DNA from: Streptomyces sp. NBRC 110611
GTDB lineage: Bacteria; Actinomycetota; Actinomycetes; Streptomycetales; Streptomycetaceae
Assembly: GCF_001590865.1 (NCBI RefSeq)
Contig: NZ_BBUY01000003.1
Coordinates: 7,846 to 71,845, forward strand
DNA: 64,000 nucleotides
Reading direction: 5' to 3'
A program made the position numbers and the translations under genes. Positions 43,280 through 53,805 of this stretch are shown in pieces (position 1 is the stretch's first letter; each line of letters starts with the position of its first letter). The notes under the pieces were generated by a model. It saw nothing but the letters and a program-made list of their open reading frames with translations. It made no database searches and was not told the origin of the DNA.

Positions 43280-43313
43280 GATCGCGCTGGACCCGGCGGA
43301 GTCCAGCGCGATC
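43280..43313 (-). terminator. bldC terminator
   Basis: GATCGCGCTGGAC pairs perfectly with GTCCAGCGCGATC. On the minus strand it is followed by TTTTTGCG, giving a canonical intrinsic terminator about 150 bases after the bldC stop. Confidence 0.92.
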
Positions 43314-43459
43314 GGTGACGTACCCAGATGGAGCGGGTGTGGGGCCTGTTGGGGCAGGCGCCGCGTCACGGGAAGCTCTGTAGAGCAGGTGGAGCTATGT
43401 GGTGCGAAGTGGGCTTTTTCAGGTTGGGGGGCCCGAAAACAGCCCGGCTATGCGGTTGT

Positions 43460-43666
43460 TCAGGCCTCGCTGCGCTGCTGCGGGATACCCGCGAGCAGTG
43501 CGCGGACCTCAGCCTCGCGGTAACGCCGGTGTCCTCCGAGCGTTCGGATGGACGTGAGCTTGCCTGCCTTGGCCCAGCGGGTGACCGTCTTGGGGTCCAC
43601 GCGGAACATCGTGGCTACCTCGGCAGGGGTCAGCAGCGGCTCGGCGTCAGGGGTGCGAGCGGTCAT
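43460..43666 (-). CDS. bldC: developmental regulator BldC
   Basis: This 68-residue protein consists mainly of a single MerR-like winged helix-turn-helix: LLTPAEVATMFRVDPKTVTRW, then AKAGKLTSIRTLGGHRRYRE and EVRALLAG. It matches BldC, which binds DNA head-to-tail and holds back sporulation genes while vegetative growth continues. ATG 43666 is the natural start (MTARTPDAEPLL). The long gaps on both sides are typical of this locus. Its terminator is clear; the promoter lies somewhere in 43667-43800. Confidence 0.97.
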   Translation of the reverse strand: MTARTPDAEPLLTPAEVATMFRVDPKTVTRWAKAGKLTSIRTLGGHRRYREAEVRALLAGIPQQRSEA

Positions 43667-44093
43667 GAGCGGCCTCCTCGGGAGAACCGAACCATCACGG
43701 TTCTTTCCTCTAAATTCTGCACCTTGGCCCGCGTTGCCCGAAATGGCGGACGCGGGCCGAGTCGGTTATAGGACGAACGGCTTGTCCTCGGCACTACAAC
43801 TACACCATCTGTCCAGCCACGTCGGCCAAACCGATGGAATTGCCCTCTCAGGTGTTCAACCTCGGCGGATGCCGATGGACCATGCCATAGCGGACAGTCA
43901 CTTCATCGTGACGATCAGTCACAACGTGATCAGCCGCCACGAGACCCCTCAAGGAGCGCAATACCGATCTATCCGCCCTTAGTTGGACGGAAGGAGCCCA
44001 CCTCGGGCTCCTTGTCCTATTTTGACACGAGGGTGCACCTTGCTAGCAAGACCCGAAGTCAGTGCTTTAGGTCACGCTTGAGGCAATCGCCCG
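43667..44093. other. upstream region of bldC
   Basis: GC is lower than average between 43680 and 44060, consistent with the bldC promoter region. A plus-strand frame to 43982 reads ...DSHFIVTISHNVISRHETPQG but lacks a good start. An AAGGAGCCC/GGGCTCCTT hairpin (43991-44012) follows its stop and is itself followed by CCTATTTT, so a short rightward transcript cannot be excluded. Confidence 0.4.
43991..44022 (+). terminator. orphan intrinsic-terminator-like hairpin
   Basis: AAGGAGCCC-acct-GGGCTCCTT (with one extra C) followed by GTCCTATTTT on the plus strand. No confident rightward gene precedes it. Confidence 0.6.
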
Positions 44094-44111
44094 GTTAAGG
44101 ACCAACGTCCT
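44094..44111 (-). terminator. small hairpin after the leftward hypothetical gene
   Basis: AAGGAC/GTCCTT with a 4-base loop, about 70 bases downstream of the stop at 44179 on the minus strand. It is weak. Confidence 0.35.
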
Positions 44112-44178
44112 TTACCTCCCGACCACCGGAGAGCAAACGCCGCACCACCGTGCCAGAAACCTTCCGTATCCGCGGTCC

Positions 44179-45015
44179 TCAGCTCGCGAACTGACGTTCC
44201 CGCATCGCGCGCCACCGCCGGGAAAGCTTCTCGTACGCGACGCCGGCCCGCTCGCCGTCCCCTTCCCGCAGCGCCGCCAGCCCGTCCGCCACCTCGGCGG
44301 CGGAACGGTCCTCGGCGAGCCACTCCTCGGGCACCGCGTGCACCAGCCCCCCGTAGTCCAGCTCCACCAGCGACCGCGGATGGAATTCCTCGAGCCAGCG
44401 CCCCACGTCCACCAGGCCGTCGATCAACGGCCCCTCCTCCAGGGAGCCCCGCAGCGTACGCAGCCCCCGGGCGACCCGGCGCCGGGCCTGGACCATCGGC
44501 GTCCGGTAACGCAGCACGGGCGACCGGTCACCCGGCACGTACTCCCGTTCGTCGTCGTCGAACAGGACGAACCAGCGGACCGGGATGTGCCAGGCCGCCC
44601 CGCGGATCCACGGCCGGGCGTCCGGATTGCGCTCCCGCCACCGCTCGTAGTCGGTGGCCGCCTGCCGGCGCACCACCGGGGGCAGCGCCGCGTCCAGCAC
44701 CGGCGGCGGCAGCAGTTCCTCCAGCGCTTCCAGGGCCTGCCAGCCGCGCAGCCGGGTGCGCCAGGGGCAGACGCAGATCACCTCGTCCACGACGGCGATG
44801 AACGCGTCCGCGCTCTCATGGACCGGCACCGGCACGGGCGGGGTGGGCAGCAGATCGGCCAGCGCCCGGCGCTGCTCGTCCTGGGCGGTGGGGGTGTCGT
44901 CCCGCTTGGCGTAGCGCGCCCAGTGGGAGCGCTCCGGCTCGGGGAACGCTGCCAGCGGTTCGTAGACCCGTAGGTACGCCATGTACGGGACCGTCACCGA
45001 CGACGCCAACGCCAC
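44179..45015 (-). CDS. conserved hypothetical protein (Streptomyces)
   Basis: This 278-residue soluble protein starts MALASSVTVPYMAYLRVYEP. It contains charged/Trp-rich blocks WRTRLRGWQALEALEELLPP, RGAAWHIPVRWFVLFDDDER and ARRRVARGLRTLRGSLEEGP. It has no transmembrane segment or catalytic signature. A gene like this stands between bldC and vdh in other streptomycetes. GTG 45015 has AAGGAG 5 bases upstream; ATG 44982 is the in-frame alternative. I do not know its function. It is divergent from vdh. Confidence 0.8.
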   Translation of the reverse strand: MALASSVTVPYMAYLRVYEPLAAFPEPERSHWARYAKRDDTPTAQDEQRRALADLLPTPPVPVPVHESADAFIAVVDEVICVCPWRTRLRGWQALEALEELLPPPVLDAALPPVVRRQAATDYERWRERNPDARPWIRGAAWHIPVRWFVLFDDDEREYVPGDRSPVLRYRTPMVQARRRVARGLRTLRGSLEEGPLIDGLVDVGRWLEEFHPRSLVELDYGGLVHAVPEEWLAEDRSAAEVADGLAALREGDGERAGVAYEKLSRRWRAMRERQFAS

Positions 45016-45265
45016 GCCCGCTCCTTCCGGGGAAGTCCACCGCAGGGAGATCCCGCCCTCGGATGTGCCTCGCCGGCCTCCGTGGAGGCCCGTCCGAGGG
45101 CCGGCCGGCCTGCGATACGACCAGATCGTCCCACGGCCGTCCCCCGGGAGAGGGTGATCCTCCGCACCTGGCTGATCAACCGGCCCCGCAGGTCTTACGC
45201 TCGTGTCAACCGGCCCTCCCCCACCCGCAGGAGGGCGCCCTTCGCGACTTATGGGAGTCACCACA

Positions 45266-46408
45266 GTGACTGACGTACGTCCACCCTCCTCCCCCGAGTT
45301 CCCGGCGCAGTTCGAGCAGGAGGGCACCGCCCGCGCCGACGGCGGTGTGCTGCACACCCTCTTCCGGTCCGAGCAGGGGGGCCACGAGCAGGTCGTGCTC
45401 TGCCAGGACCGGGCCAGCGGCCTGAAGGCAGTGATAGCGATCCACAGCACCGCCCTGGGCCCCGCCCTCGGCGGCACCCGCTTCCACGCGTACGCCTCCG
45501 AGGAGGAGGCCGTGCTGGACGCCCTCAATCTGTCGCGCGGCATGTCCTACAAGAACGCGCTCGCCGGGCTGGACCACGGCGGCGGGAAGGGCGTGATCAT
45601 CGGCGACCCCGGTCTGCTCAAGACCGAGGAACTCCTGCTCGCCTACGGCCGGTTCGTGGCATCCCTGGGGGGCCGCTACGTCACCGCGTGCGACGTCGGC
45701 ACCTACGTCGAGGACATGGACGTCATCGCCCGGACGAACAAGTGGACCACCGGCCGCTCCCCGGAGAACGGCGGTGCCGGCGACTCCTCCATCCTGACCG
45801 CCTACGGCGTCTTCCAGGGCATGCGCGCCTCGGCCCAGCACGCCTGGGGCGACCCCACGCTGCGTGGGCGCAAGGTCGGTATCGCCGGTGTCGGCAAGGT
45901 GGGGCACCTCCTCGTCGAGCACCTCCTGAAGGACGGCGCCGAGGTGCTGATCACGGACGTCCGCGCCGAGTCGGTGGCTCGGGTCGTCGCCGACCACCCG
46001 CAGGTCACCGTGGTCCGGGACACCGAGGCGCTGATCCGTACCGAGGGACTGGACGTGTACGCACCGTGCGCGCTGGGCGGCGCGCTCGACGACGACTCGG
46101 TGCCGGTGCTCACCGCGAAGGTGGTCTGCGGCGCGGCCAACAACCAGCTCGCGCACCCCGGCGTGGAGAAGGATCTCTCCGACCGCGGCATTCTGTACGC
46201 GCCCGATTACGTCGTGAACGCGGGCGGTGTCATCCAGGTGGCCGACGAGCTGCTCGGCTTCGACTTCGACCGCTGCAAGGCCAAGGCGGCGAAGATCTTC
46301 GACACCACGCTGGCGATATTCGCTCGTGCGAAGGCCGACGGCATTCCGCCCGCCGCGGCCGCCGACCGGCTGGCCGAGCACCGGATGACGGAGGCGCGGC
46401 GGGCCTGA
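45266..46408 (+). CDS. vdh: valine (branched-chain amino acid) dehydrogenase
   Basis: This 380-residue protein belongs to the Glu/Leu/Phe/Val dehydrogenase family. The substrate-binding and catalytic blocks are [12 protein letters not shown] and [16 protein letters not shown] (catalytic Lys). The Rossmann domain has [18 protein letters not shown], and [12 protein letters not shown] is near the end. It oxidatively deaminates valine and relatives with NAD+, supplying branched acyl-CoA starters for fatty acids and polyketides. GTG 45266 has GGGAG 8 bases upstream; ATG 45251 would leave no ribosome-binding site. Length is normal. Confidence 0.92.
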   Translation: MTDVRPPSSPEFPAQFEQEGTARADGGVLHTLFRSEQGGHEQVVLCQDRASGLKAVIAIHSTALGPALGGTRFHAYASEEEAVLDALNLSRGMSYKNALAGLDHGGGKGVIIGDPGLLKTEELLLAYGRFVASLGGRYVTACDVGTYVEDMDVIARTNKWTTGRSPENGGAGDSSILTAYGVFQGMRASAQHAWGDPTLRGRKVGIAGVGKVGHLLVEHLLKDGAEVLITDVRAESVARVVADHPQVTVVRDTEALIRTEGLDVYAPCALGGALDDDSVPVLTAKVVCGAANNQLAHPGVEKDLSDRGILYAPDYVVNAGGVIQVADELLGFDFDRCKAKAAKIFDTTLAIFARAKADGIPPAAAADRLAEHRMTEARRA

Positions 46409-46847
46409 ATCACCTCACGTCCGAACCGCTCGAACCACTCCTGACCCGGCGCCCCTGATACCGCGCGGAGATCCGTCCGGCCCCGTATCCGGCCCGGCAG
46501 GGAGATCCAGCCGGTTCGTGCGGAAATCCGGCCGGGCCGGCTGGAAACCCGGTTCGGCTGGAAACACGGTCTTGCGCGGCCCGCCACGGGCGGTGGGGAG
46601 ACATCCCTCACCACCCGTCGGCGGGTCGGCGTACAGGACAGGTTAAAATCGCAGTTGGCCAGCGGGGACGGGGCACCTCGTCGGCCTTGCCGAGCGGCGG
46701 GTGATGCGGGCGACGTACCGTATGGCCGCGGAAGCAGGTACCGTTAAAGCCCTACGGGCCGGTCTCTGTTTGGAGAGACCGCTCTGAACCATGAACGCGT
46801 GTCAAGACTCTGGGGCCGTCGGGCCCCGTCATTGAGGGGGTCGACCC
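46409..46847. other. intergenic region between vdh and the DUF3073 gene
   Basis: 46480-46575 has repeated GGCTGGAAAC/CCGGTTCG/ATCCGGCC words. CGGTCTC-TGTTTG-GAGAGACCG (46760-46782) is a hairpin in the 5' leader of the DUF3073 gene. The low-GC GGTTAAAATC near 46640 is a candidate promoter element. No gene is seen. Confidence 0.5.
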
Positions 46848-47102
46848 ATGGGGCGCGGCCGGGCCAAGGCCAAGCAGACAAAGGTCGCCCGCCAGCTGAA
46901 GTACAGCAGCGGTGGGACGGATCTCTCACGGCTGGCCGAAGAGCTGGGTGCATCGCAATCGCCGTCGGGCCAGCAGCCGCCGAACGGAGAGCCGTTCGAG
47001 GATGACGAGGACGACCCGTACGCACGGTACGCGGAGCTGTACAACAAGGACGACGACGAAGAGGACGAGGGCGACTCGTCCCAGCGGCGTCGTCGCGCCT
47101 GA
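46848..47102 (+). CDS. DUF3073 family protein
   Basis: This 84-residue protein has the basic conserved start MGRGRAKAKQTKVARQLKY, the middle LSRLAEELG, and an acidic end (FEDDEDDPYARYAEL, then DDDEEDEGD) closed by Arg residues. It matches the actinobacterial family DUF3073, abundant but functionally unknown. ATG 46848 has GAGGGGG 7 bases upstream. The charge-split architecture suggests a nucleic-acid or ribosome contact; this is inference. Confidence 0.92.
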   Translation: MGRGRAKAKQTKVARQLKYSSGGTDLSRLAEELGASQSPSGQQPPNGEPFEDDEDDPYARYAELYNKDDDEEDEGDSSQRRRRA

Positions 47103-47183
47103 TGCGCTGCGGACACTCCGTCCCAGCAGCGCCATAGGCGCCCGACGCGCTGTGCGTCCGCGGCACCCATAACAGCATCACGG

Positions 47184-47213
47184 ACCCGGTCCTGGGCATC
47201 GCCCGGACCGGGT
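47184..47213. terminator. terminator between DUF3073 and purM
   Basis: ACCCGGTCC pairs with GGACCGGGT around a 12-base loop, between convergent genes, followed on the plus strand by TCTGT. Confidence 0.65.
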
Positions 47214-47297
47214 TCTGTGCTGCCCAGGCGGCTGCCGGGGGCGTAGGTGCGGCCGCCGCACCGGCCCGTGCCGGTGCGGCTGCTGCCCGCCGGGACC

Positions 47298-48368
47298 TCA
47301 GCTCGCGTAGTCACCGGTCAGGGTCACTGCCTCGGCGTGCTCGCCGCGCTCGACGATCTCACCGCTGATCCAGGCGTCCACACCGCGGTCCGCCAGGGTG
47401 GTCAGCGCGACGTCCACCGACTCCCGCGGGACGACGGCGACCATGCCGACGCCCATGTTCAGGGTCTTCTCCAGCTCCAGACGCTCGACCGAGCCGGCCT
47501 CGCCGACCAGGCCGAAGACCGGCCCCGGCGTCCAGGTCGAGCGGTCGATCGTGGCGTGCAGGCCGTCCGGGACGACCCGGGCCAGGTTGTTCGCGAGTCC
47601 GCCGCCGGTGATGTGCGAGAAAGCGTGCACCTCGGTCGTACGGGTCAGCGCCAGGCAGTCCAGCGAGTAGATCTTGGTGGGCTCCAGCAGCTCCTCGCCG
47701 AGGGTGCGGCCGAACTCCGGAACCTCCTGGTCCAGGGCCATCCCCGCCCGGTCGAACAGCACGTGCCGGACCAGGGAGTACCCGTTCGAGTGAAGTCCGG
47801 AGGACGCCATCGCGATCACCGCGTCGCCCGTTCGGATACGATCCGCGCCCAGCACCCGGTCCGCCTCGACGACGCCCGTACCGGCGCCGGCGACGTCGAA
47901 CTCGTCCGCGCCCAGCAGCCCGGGGTGCTCCGCGGTCTCCCCGCCGACCAGCGCACAGCCGGCCAGCACACAGCCCTCGGCGATGCCCTTGACGATGGCC
48001 GCGACCCGCTCGGGGTAGACCTTGCCGACGCAGATGTAGTCGGTCATGAACAGCGGCTCGGCGCCGCAGACGACCAGGTCGTCGACGACCATGCCGACGA
48101 GGTCGTGGCCGATGGTGTCGTAGACGCCCATCTTCCGGGCGATGTCGACCTTCGTGCCGACGCCGTCGGTGGCGGAGGCCAGCAGCGGCCGCTCGTAGCG
48201 CTTGAGGGCGGAGGCGTCGAAGAGGCCGGCGAAGCCGCCGAGCCCGCCGACCACCTCGGGGCGGGTGGCCTTCTTCACCCACTCCTTCATCAGGTCCACG
48301 GCGCGGTCGCCGGCCTCGATGTCGACGCCCGCGCTCGCGTAGCTGGCACCCGTGTCTGCAGAGGACAT
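47298..48368 (-). CDS. purM: phosphoribosylformylglycinamidine cyclo-ligase
   Basis: This 356-residue protein has AIR synthetase signatures: SYASAGVDIEAGD, TDGVGTKVDIA, MVVDDLVVCGAEPLF, GCALVGGETAEHPG and HITGGGLANNLARV. It closes the imidazole ring (FGAM to AIR), step five of purine synthesis. ATG 48368 has GAAGG 9 bases upstream. It lies 34 bases after purF on the same strand, so the two form an operon. Confidence 0.97.
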   Translation of the reverse strand: MSSADTGASYASAGVDIEAGDRAVDLMKEWVKKATRPEVVGGLGGFAGLFDASALKRYERPLLASATDGVGTKVDIARKMGVYDTIGHDLVGMVVDDLVVCGAEPLFMTDYICVGKVYPERVAAIVKGIAEGCVLAGCALVGGETAEHPGLLGADEFDVAGAGTGVVEADRVLGADRIRTGDAVIAMASSGLHSNGYSLVRHVLFDRAGMALDQEVPEFGRTLGEELLEPTKIYSLDCLALTRTTEVHAFSHITGGGLANNLARVVPDGLHATIDRSTWTPGPVFGLVGEAGSVERLELEKTLNMGVGMVAVVPRESVDVALTTLADRGVDAWISGEIVERGEHAEAVTLTGDYAS

Positions 48369-48402
48369 GGCAGAGAACCTTCGTGTCGTGTGTGGACGAG
48401 CT

Positions 48403-49962
48403 CTACGGGCGACGCAGCGCGTCGGCACCGCCGACCCCGGCCGTGAGCGTCTGGACCCCGTCCAGGTCCGGCTTGGCCCTCGCCGCGGTCTCCGACTCCA
48501 GGAGGTGCTTGCCGAGCAGCTCCGGGTCGGGCAGCTCCATCGGGTACTCCCCGTCGAAGCACGCGCGGCAGAGGTTCGGCTTGGCGATCGTGGTCGCCTC
48601 GATCATGCCGTCGATGGAGATGTACGCGAGCGAATCGGCGCCCAGCGACTTGCCGATCTCCTCGACGCTCAGACCGTTGGCGATCAGCTCCGCGCGGGTG
48701 GCGAAGTCGATGCCGAAGAAGCACGGCCACTTGATCGGCGGGGACGAGATCCGGATGTGCACCTCGGCGGCGCCGGCCTCGCGCAGCATCCGGACGAGCG
48801 CGCGCTGGGTGTTGCCGCGCACGATCGAGTCGTCGACGACCACCAGGCGCTTGCCGCGGATGACTTCCTTCAGCGGGTTCAGCTTCAGCCGGATGCCCAG
48901 CTGGCGGATGGTCTGCGAGGGCTGGATGAAGGTGCGGCCGACGTACGAGTTCTTGACCAGGCCGGACCCGTACGGGATGCCGCTGGCCTCGGCGTACCCG
49001 ACGGCGGCCGGGGTGCCGGACTCCGGCGTCGCTATCACCAGGTCCGCGTCGGCGGGCGCCTCGGCGGCCAGCCGGCGGCCCATCTCCACCCGGGAGAGGT
49101 AGACATTGCGGCCCGCGATGTCGGTGTCCGGACGGGCGAGGTAGACGTACTCGAAGACGCAGCCCTTGGGGCGGGCCTCGGCGAAGCGACTGCTGCGCAG
49201 GCCGTCCTCGTCGATGGCGACCAGCTCGCCGGGCTCGATCTCCCGGATGAAGCTGGCGCCGACGATGTCCAGGGCGGCGGTCTCGGAGGCCACCACCCAG
49301 CCGCGCTCCAGGCGGCCGAGGACCAGCGGGCGGATGCCCTGCGGGTCACGGGCGGCGTAGAGCGTGTGCTCGTCCATGAAGCAGAGCGAGAAGGCGCCCT
49401 TGACCTTGGGGAGCACGAGGGGCGCGGACTCCTCGACGGTCAGCGGCTTGCCGTCCTCGTCGACCTGGCCGGCCAGCAGCGCGGTCACCAGGTCGGTGTC
49501 GTTGGTGGCCGCGACCTGGGTGGCCCGGCCGCCCTCACGGGGCAGTGCGGCGACCATCTGGGCCATCTCGGCGGTGTTGACCAGGTTGCCGTTGTGGCCG
49601 AGCGCGATCGAGCCGTGCGCGGTGGCACGGAACGTCGGCTGGGCGTTCTCCCACACCGAGGCACCGGTGGTGGAGTAGCGGGCGTGGCCCACGGCGATAT
49701 GGCCCTGGAGGGAGCCGAGGGAAGTCTCGTCGAAGACCTGGGAGACCAGGCCCATGTCCTTGAAAACGAGGATCTGGGAGCCGTTGCTCACTGCGATGCC
49801 CGCGGACTCCTGTCCACGGTGCTGCAGCGCGTACAGCCCGAAATAGGTGAGTTTGGCGACCTCTTCACCCGGAGCCCAGACACCGAAGACGCCGCATGCG
49901 TCCTGGGGGCCCTTCTCGCCGGGGAGCAGGTCGTGGTTGAGTCGTCCGTCACCACGTGGCAC
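48403..49962 (-). CDS. purF: amidophosphoribosyltransferase
   Basis: This 519-residue protein is a class II glutamine amidotransferase with a propeptide; the active Cys is in DACGVFGVW (processing before Cys, residue about 23). The phosphoribosyltransferase motif is RLVVVDDSIVRGNTQ. Cys residues for the Fe-S cluster appear in PFFGID-like and NLCRACFDGEYP regions. It catalyses the first committed purine step. GTG 49962 was chosen; homologues begin MPRGDGRLNHDLLPGEKGPQ. It is the promoter-proximal gene of purF-purM. Confidence 0.97.
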   Translation of the reverse strand: MPRGDGRLNHDLLPGEKGPQDACGVFGVWAPGEEVAKLTYFGLYALQHRGQESAGIAVSNGSQILVFKDMGLVSQVFDETSLGSLQGHIAVGHARYSTTGASVWENAQPTFRATAHGSIALGHNGNLVNTAEMAQMVAALPREGGRATQVAATNDTDLVTALLAGQVDEDGKPLTVEESAPLVLPKVKGAFSLCFMDEHTLYAARDPQGIRPLVLGRLERGWVVASETAALDIVGASFIREIEPGELVAIDEDGLRSSRFAEARPKGCVFEYVYLARPDTDIAGRNVYLSRVEMGRRLAAEAPADADLVIATPESGTPAAVGYAEASGIPYGSGLVKNSYVGRTFIQPSQTIRQLGIRLKLNPLKEVIRGKRLVVVDDSIVRGNTQRALVRMLREAGAAEVHIRISSPPIKWPCFFGIDFATRAELIANGLSVEEIGKSLGADSLAYISIDGMIEATTIAKPNLCRACFDGEYPMELPDPELLGKHLLESETAARAKPDLDGVQTLTAGVGGADALRRP

Positions 49963-50097
49963 GCCCCCGAGTCTAGGGCAGGTCGAGGATTCATCCGAAC
50001 CGGGGATGCCATGGGATATGGACGAGCGTATGAACGGCGCTTCCCTGGCGGCGGCCATACGCGCTCTGAGCTGCACCTTTGCCTGACGTGGGCGGAC

Positions 50098-50706
50098 TCA
50101 GGGCCGGTGTCGGAAATCCCGCACCGGGAGGTACGCATCGAGGTCGGCCCGCTCCCCGCTGGCGCTGAGGCGCGCCGCGTCCAGCGCCTCGCCCCAGGTC
50201 GTCCGGCCCGTGGCCAGCCGCACCCAGGTCAGCGGGTCGGTCTCGACGACGTTCGGCGGCGTGCCGCGGGTGTGCCGGGGCCCCGCCACGCACTGCACCA
50301 CGGCGAACGGCGGCACCCGGACCTCGACGGATCCGCCGGGCGCCGCGGCCGCCAGCGCATCGGCCAGCAGCCGGGTGGCGGCGGCCAGCGCCTGGCGGTC
50401 GTAGGGGATCTCCACACCGGTCGCCGCCGCCAGGTCGTCGGTGTACCCGACGAGCTCGACGCACCGGGTGACCAGCTGGTCGACGGAGACGGACGGGCCG
50501 GAGGCGGACGGGCCGGAGACCGCCGGGAGCGCCTCGATCTGCCCGGCCAGCTCCCGCACGGTCCGGCCGCCGGCGCGGGTGGGCAGGGCAAGCTGCTCGG
50601 GCGTGAGGCCCTGGAGGGCCTCCCGTACGTTCCCGAGCTGGTTGAGCACGGCGGTCCGGGTCTTGTCGAGGTCGTACGTGCGCGCACGCTTCTTCGCCGG
50701 GGACAT
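50098..50706 (-). CDS. sterol-carrier (SCP) family protein
   Basis: This 202-residue protein has an N-terminal MSPAKKRARTYDLDKTRTAV block and a helical region similar to mycothiol-dependent maleylpyruvate isomerase N-domains. The C-terminal SCP-like region carries the block VRVPPFAVVQCVAGPRHTRG followed by TPPNVVETDPLTWVRLATG. It is a common actinobacterial family in the purine gene neighbourhood, with no known activity. ATG 50706. It lies between purL and purF, 172 bases after purL. Confidence 0.85.
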   Translation of the reverse strand: MSPAKKRARTYDLDKTRTAVLNQLGNVREALQGLTPEQLALPTRAGGRTVRELAGQIEALPAVSGPSASGPSVSVDQLVTRCVELVGYTDDLAAATGVEIPYDRQALAAATRLLADALAAAAPGGSVEVRVPPFAVVQCVAGPRHTRGTPPNVVETDPLTWVRLATGRTTWGEALDAARLSASGERADLDAYLPVRDFRHRP

Positions 50707-50878
50707 GGCAGCGAGCGTAATCGCTCATCGCCCGTCGCCGGGGGGCCGAACTCGTCCGCGGTGAGCGGGAGTCGCGAGGGGGCCGCTCCGCCGTGGTGGA
50801 GCGGCCCCGTTACGCGAGCACGTACGCCGTGCCCGTCGTTACGCGAACACGTGCGCCTTCACGTGCGCCACCTTGTCG

Positions 50879-53128
50879 TTACGAGAGCAGCGCGGGGATC
50901 GTGCCCTCGTGGGCCTCGCGGAGCTCGGCCAGGGACAGCGCGAACTGGCCCTGCACCTCGACTGTTTCGCCGTCCACGACACCGATCCGGGTGGCCGGCA
51001 GCCCCCGCGCACCGCACATGTCGGTGAAGCGGAGCTCCTCGCTGCGCGGGACGGCGACGAGGGCGCGGCCCGCCGACTCGGAGAAGAGGAACACGAACGG
51101 GTCCAGGCCGTCCGGAACCACCACACGGGCGCCCTTGCCCCCGCGCAGGCACGATTCGACCAGGGCCTGGATCAGGCCGCCGTCGGAGAGGTCGTGCGCC
51201 GCATCGATCATGCCGTCACGGGAGGCCGAGATGAGGATCTCCGCCAGCAGCCGCTCCCGCTCCAGGTCGACCTTCGGCGGCAGCCCGCCGAGGTGCTCGT
51301 GCACCGCCTGCGACCAGGCCGAACCGCCCAGCTCCTCGCGGGTGTCACCCAGGAGGTAGACGAGGTGGCCCTCGTCCGCGAACGCGATCGGGGTGCGGCG
51401 GGTGATGTCGTCGATCACGCCGAGCACCGCGACGACCGGCGTCGGGTGGATCGCCGTGTCTCCCGTCTGGTTGTAGAGGGAGACATTGCCGCCGGTGACC
51501 GGCGTGCCGAGGGTCTGGCAGGCGTCCGCGAGACCTCGGGTGGCCTCGGCGAACTGCCACATCACGGCCGGGTCCTCGGGCGAACCGAAGTTCAGGCAGT
51601 CGGACACGGCCAGCGGCTGGGCCCCGGAGGCGGCGACGTTGCGGTACGCCTCGGCCAGCGCCAGCTGCGCGCCCGTGTACGGGTCGAGCTTGGCGTACCG
51701 GCCGTTGCCGTCGGTGGCCACGGCGACGCCGAGGTTGGTCTCCTCGTCGATCCGGACCATCCCGGAGTCCTCCGGCTGGGCCAGGACCGTGTTGCCCTGT
51801 ACGAAGCGGTCGTACTGGTCGGTGATCCAGGACTTGGCGGCCTGGTTGGGGTGGGCGACCAGGGTGAGGACCTGGTCACGCAGCTCCTCGGCCGTGCGGG
51901 GGCGGGGCAGCCGGCCCGCGTCGTCGGCCTGCAGGGCGTCCTGCCAGTCCGGACGGGCGTACGGGCGGTGGTACGTCGGGCCCTCGTGGGCGACGGTACC
52001 CGGGGGCACGTCCACGATCTGCTCGCCGTGCCAGAAGATCTCCAGGCGTTCGCCGTCGGTCACCTCACCGATGACGGTGGCGATGACGTCCCACTTCTCG
52101 CAGATCTCCATGAAGCGGTCGACGTGCCGCGGCTCGACGATCGCGCACATGCGTTCCTGCGACTCGCTCATGAGGATCTCCTCGGGCGAGAGGGTCGCGT
52201 CGCGCAGCGGCACGGTGTCGAGTTCGACGCGCATACCGCCGGAGCCGGCGCTCGCCAGCTCGCTGGTGGCGCAGGACAGACCGGCACCGCCGAGGTCCTG
52301 GATGCCGGTGACCAGCTTCTCCTTGAAGATCTCCAGGGTGCACTCGATGAGCAGCTTCTCCTGGAAGGGGTCGCCGACCTGGACGGCGGGCCGCTTGGTC
52401 GGGCCCTTGTCCGTAAAGGTCTCGGAGGCGAGTACGGAGACGCCGCCGATGCCGTCGCCGCCGGTGCGGGCGCCGTAGAGGATCACCTTGTTGCCGGCGC
52501 CGGACGCCTTGGCGAGATGGATGTCCTCGTGCTTCATCACGCCCACACACAGGGCGTTGACCAGCGGGTTGCCCTGGTAGCAGGGGTCGAAGACGGCCTC
52601 GCCGCCGATGTTCGGCAGGCCCAGGCAGTTGCCGTAGCCGCCGATGCCCGCGACCACGCCCGGCAGGACGCGCTTGGTGTCGGGGTGGTCGGCGGCGCCG
52701 AAGCGCAGCGGGTCCATCACGGCGACCGGCCGGGCACCCATCGCGAGGATGTCGCGCACGATGCCGCCGACGCCGGTGGCCGCGCCCTGGTAAGGCTCGA
52801 TGTACGAGGGGTGGTTGTGCGATTCGACCTTGAAGGTGACCGCGTAGCCCTGGCCGACGTCGACCACACCGGCGTTCTCGCCGATGCCCACCAGCATGGC
52901 GTCGTTTTCGGGGGCCTTCTCGCCGAACTGCTTCAGGTGCACCTTGCTGCTCTTGTAGGAGCAGTGCTCGGACCACATGACGGAGTACATGGCGAGCTCG
53001 GCACCCGTGGGGCGACGGCCGAGGATCTCCCGGATGCGCTCGTACTCGTCCTGCTTGAGGCCGAGTTCGGCCCACGGCTGCTCGGCCTCGGGAGTCTGCT
53101 CAGCGTGCTTGACCGTGTCGAGCGTCAT
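50879..53128 (-). CDS. purL: phosphoribosylformylglycinamidine synthase subunit PurL
   Basis: This 749-residue protein is the small-type PurL synthetase subunit: [64 protein letters not shown] and [15 protein letters not shown]. It works with PurQ and PurS to turn FGAR into FGAM. ATG 53128 overlaps the purQ stop by ATGA, so translation is coupled. Length is typical. Confidence 0.98.
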   Translation of the reverse strand: MTLDTVKHAEQTPEAEQPWAELGLKQDEYERIREILGRRPTGAELAMYSVMWSEHCSYKSSKVHLKQFGEKAPENDAMLVGIGENAGVVDVGQGYAVTFKVESHNHPSYIEPYQGAATGVGGIVRDILAMGARPVAVMDPLRFGAADHPDTKRVLPGVVAGIGGYGNCLGLPNIGGEAVFDPCYQGNPLVNALCVGVMKHEDIHLAKASGAGNKVILYGARTGGDGIGGVSVLASETFTDKGPTKRPAVQVGDPFQEKLLIECTLEIFKEKLVTGIQDLGGAGLSCATSELASAGSGGMRVELDTVPLRDATLSPEEILMSESQERMCAIVEPRHVDRFMEICEKWDVIATVIGEVTDGERLEIFWHGEQIVDVPPGTVAHEGPTYHRPYARPDWQDALQADDAGRLPRPRTAEELRDQVLTLVAHPNQAAKSWITDQYDRFVQGNTVLAQPEDSGMVRIDEETNLGVAVATDGNGRYAKLDPYTGAQLALAEAYRNVAASGAQPLAVSDCLNFGSPEDPAVMWQFAEATRGLADACQTLGTPVTGGNVSLYNQTGDTAIHPTPVVAVLGVIDDITRRTPIAFADEGHLVYLLGDTREELGGSAWSQAVHEHLGGLPPKVDLERERLLAEILISASRDGMIDAAHDLSDGGLIQALVESCLRGGKGARVVVPDGLDPFVFLFSESAGRALVAVPRSEELRFTDMCGARGLPATRIGVVDGETVEVQGQFALSLAELREAHEGTIPALLS

Positions 53129-53805
53129 GCGTTGACCAACTTCTTCAGGATCGAGGTGAAGAATCCGAGGCCGTCGGTCCGGCCGGTACCGATCAGCGGC
53201 TCGGCGGCGTGCTCGGGGTGCGGCATGAGGCCGACGATGTTGCCCGCCTCATTGGTGATGCCGGCGATGTCGCGGAGCGAGCCGTTGGGGTTGCCGTCCA
53301 GGTAGCGGAACGCGACCCGGCCCTCGGCCTCCAGCATGTCGAGGGTGCGCTCGTCGGCGACGTACCGGCCGTCGATGTTCTTCAGCGGTACGGAGATCTC
53401 CTGGCCGGCCGTGTAGTCGGTGGTCCAGGCCGTGTCCGCGTTCTCCACCCGCAGCTTCTGGTCACGGCAGATGAAGTGCAGACCGTCGTTGCGCAGCATG
53501 GCGCCGGGCAGCAGGTGGGTCTCGGTGAGCACCTGGAAGCCGTTGCAGATGCCGAGGACCGGCATACCGGCCCTGGCCTGCTCGATCACGGTCTCCATCA
53601 CCGGCGAGAACCGGGAGATGGCCCCGGCCCGCAGGTAGTCGCCGTAGGAGAAACCGCCGGGCAGCACCACGGCGTCGACCTGCTTGAGGTCCTTGTCCCG
53701 GTGCCACAGCGGTACCGCTTCGGCGCCGGCCAGCCGGACCACGCGCTGGGTGTCGCGGTCGTCGAGCGTGCCGGGGAAAGTGACGACTCCGATGCGCGAG
53801 GTCAT
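53125..53805 (-). CDS. purQ: phosphoribosylformylglycinamidine synthase subunit PurQ
   Basis: This 226-residue class I glutamine amidotransferase has [13 protein letters not shown] (nucleophile Cys) and [11 protein letters not shown] (catalytic His and Glu). It supplies ammonia to PurL. It overlaps purS upstream and purL downstream, each by ATGA. Confidence 0.98.
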   Translation of the reverse strand: MTSRIGVVTFPGTLDDRDTQRVVRLAGAEAVPLWHRDKDLKQVDAVVLPGGFSYGDYLRAGAISRFSPVMETVIEQARAGMPVLGICNGFQVLTETHLLPGAMLRNDGLHFICRDQKLRVENADTAWTTDYTAGQEISVPLKNIDGRYVADERTLDMLEAEGRVAFRYLDGNPNGSLRDIAGITNEAGNIVGLMPHPEHAAEPLIGTGRTDGLGFFTSILKKLVNA

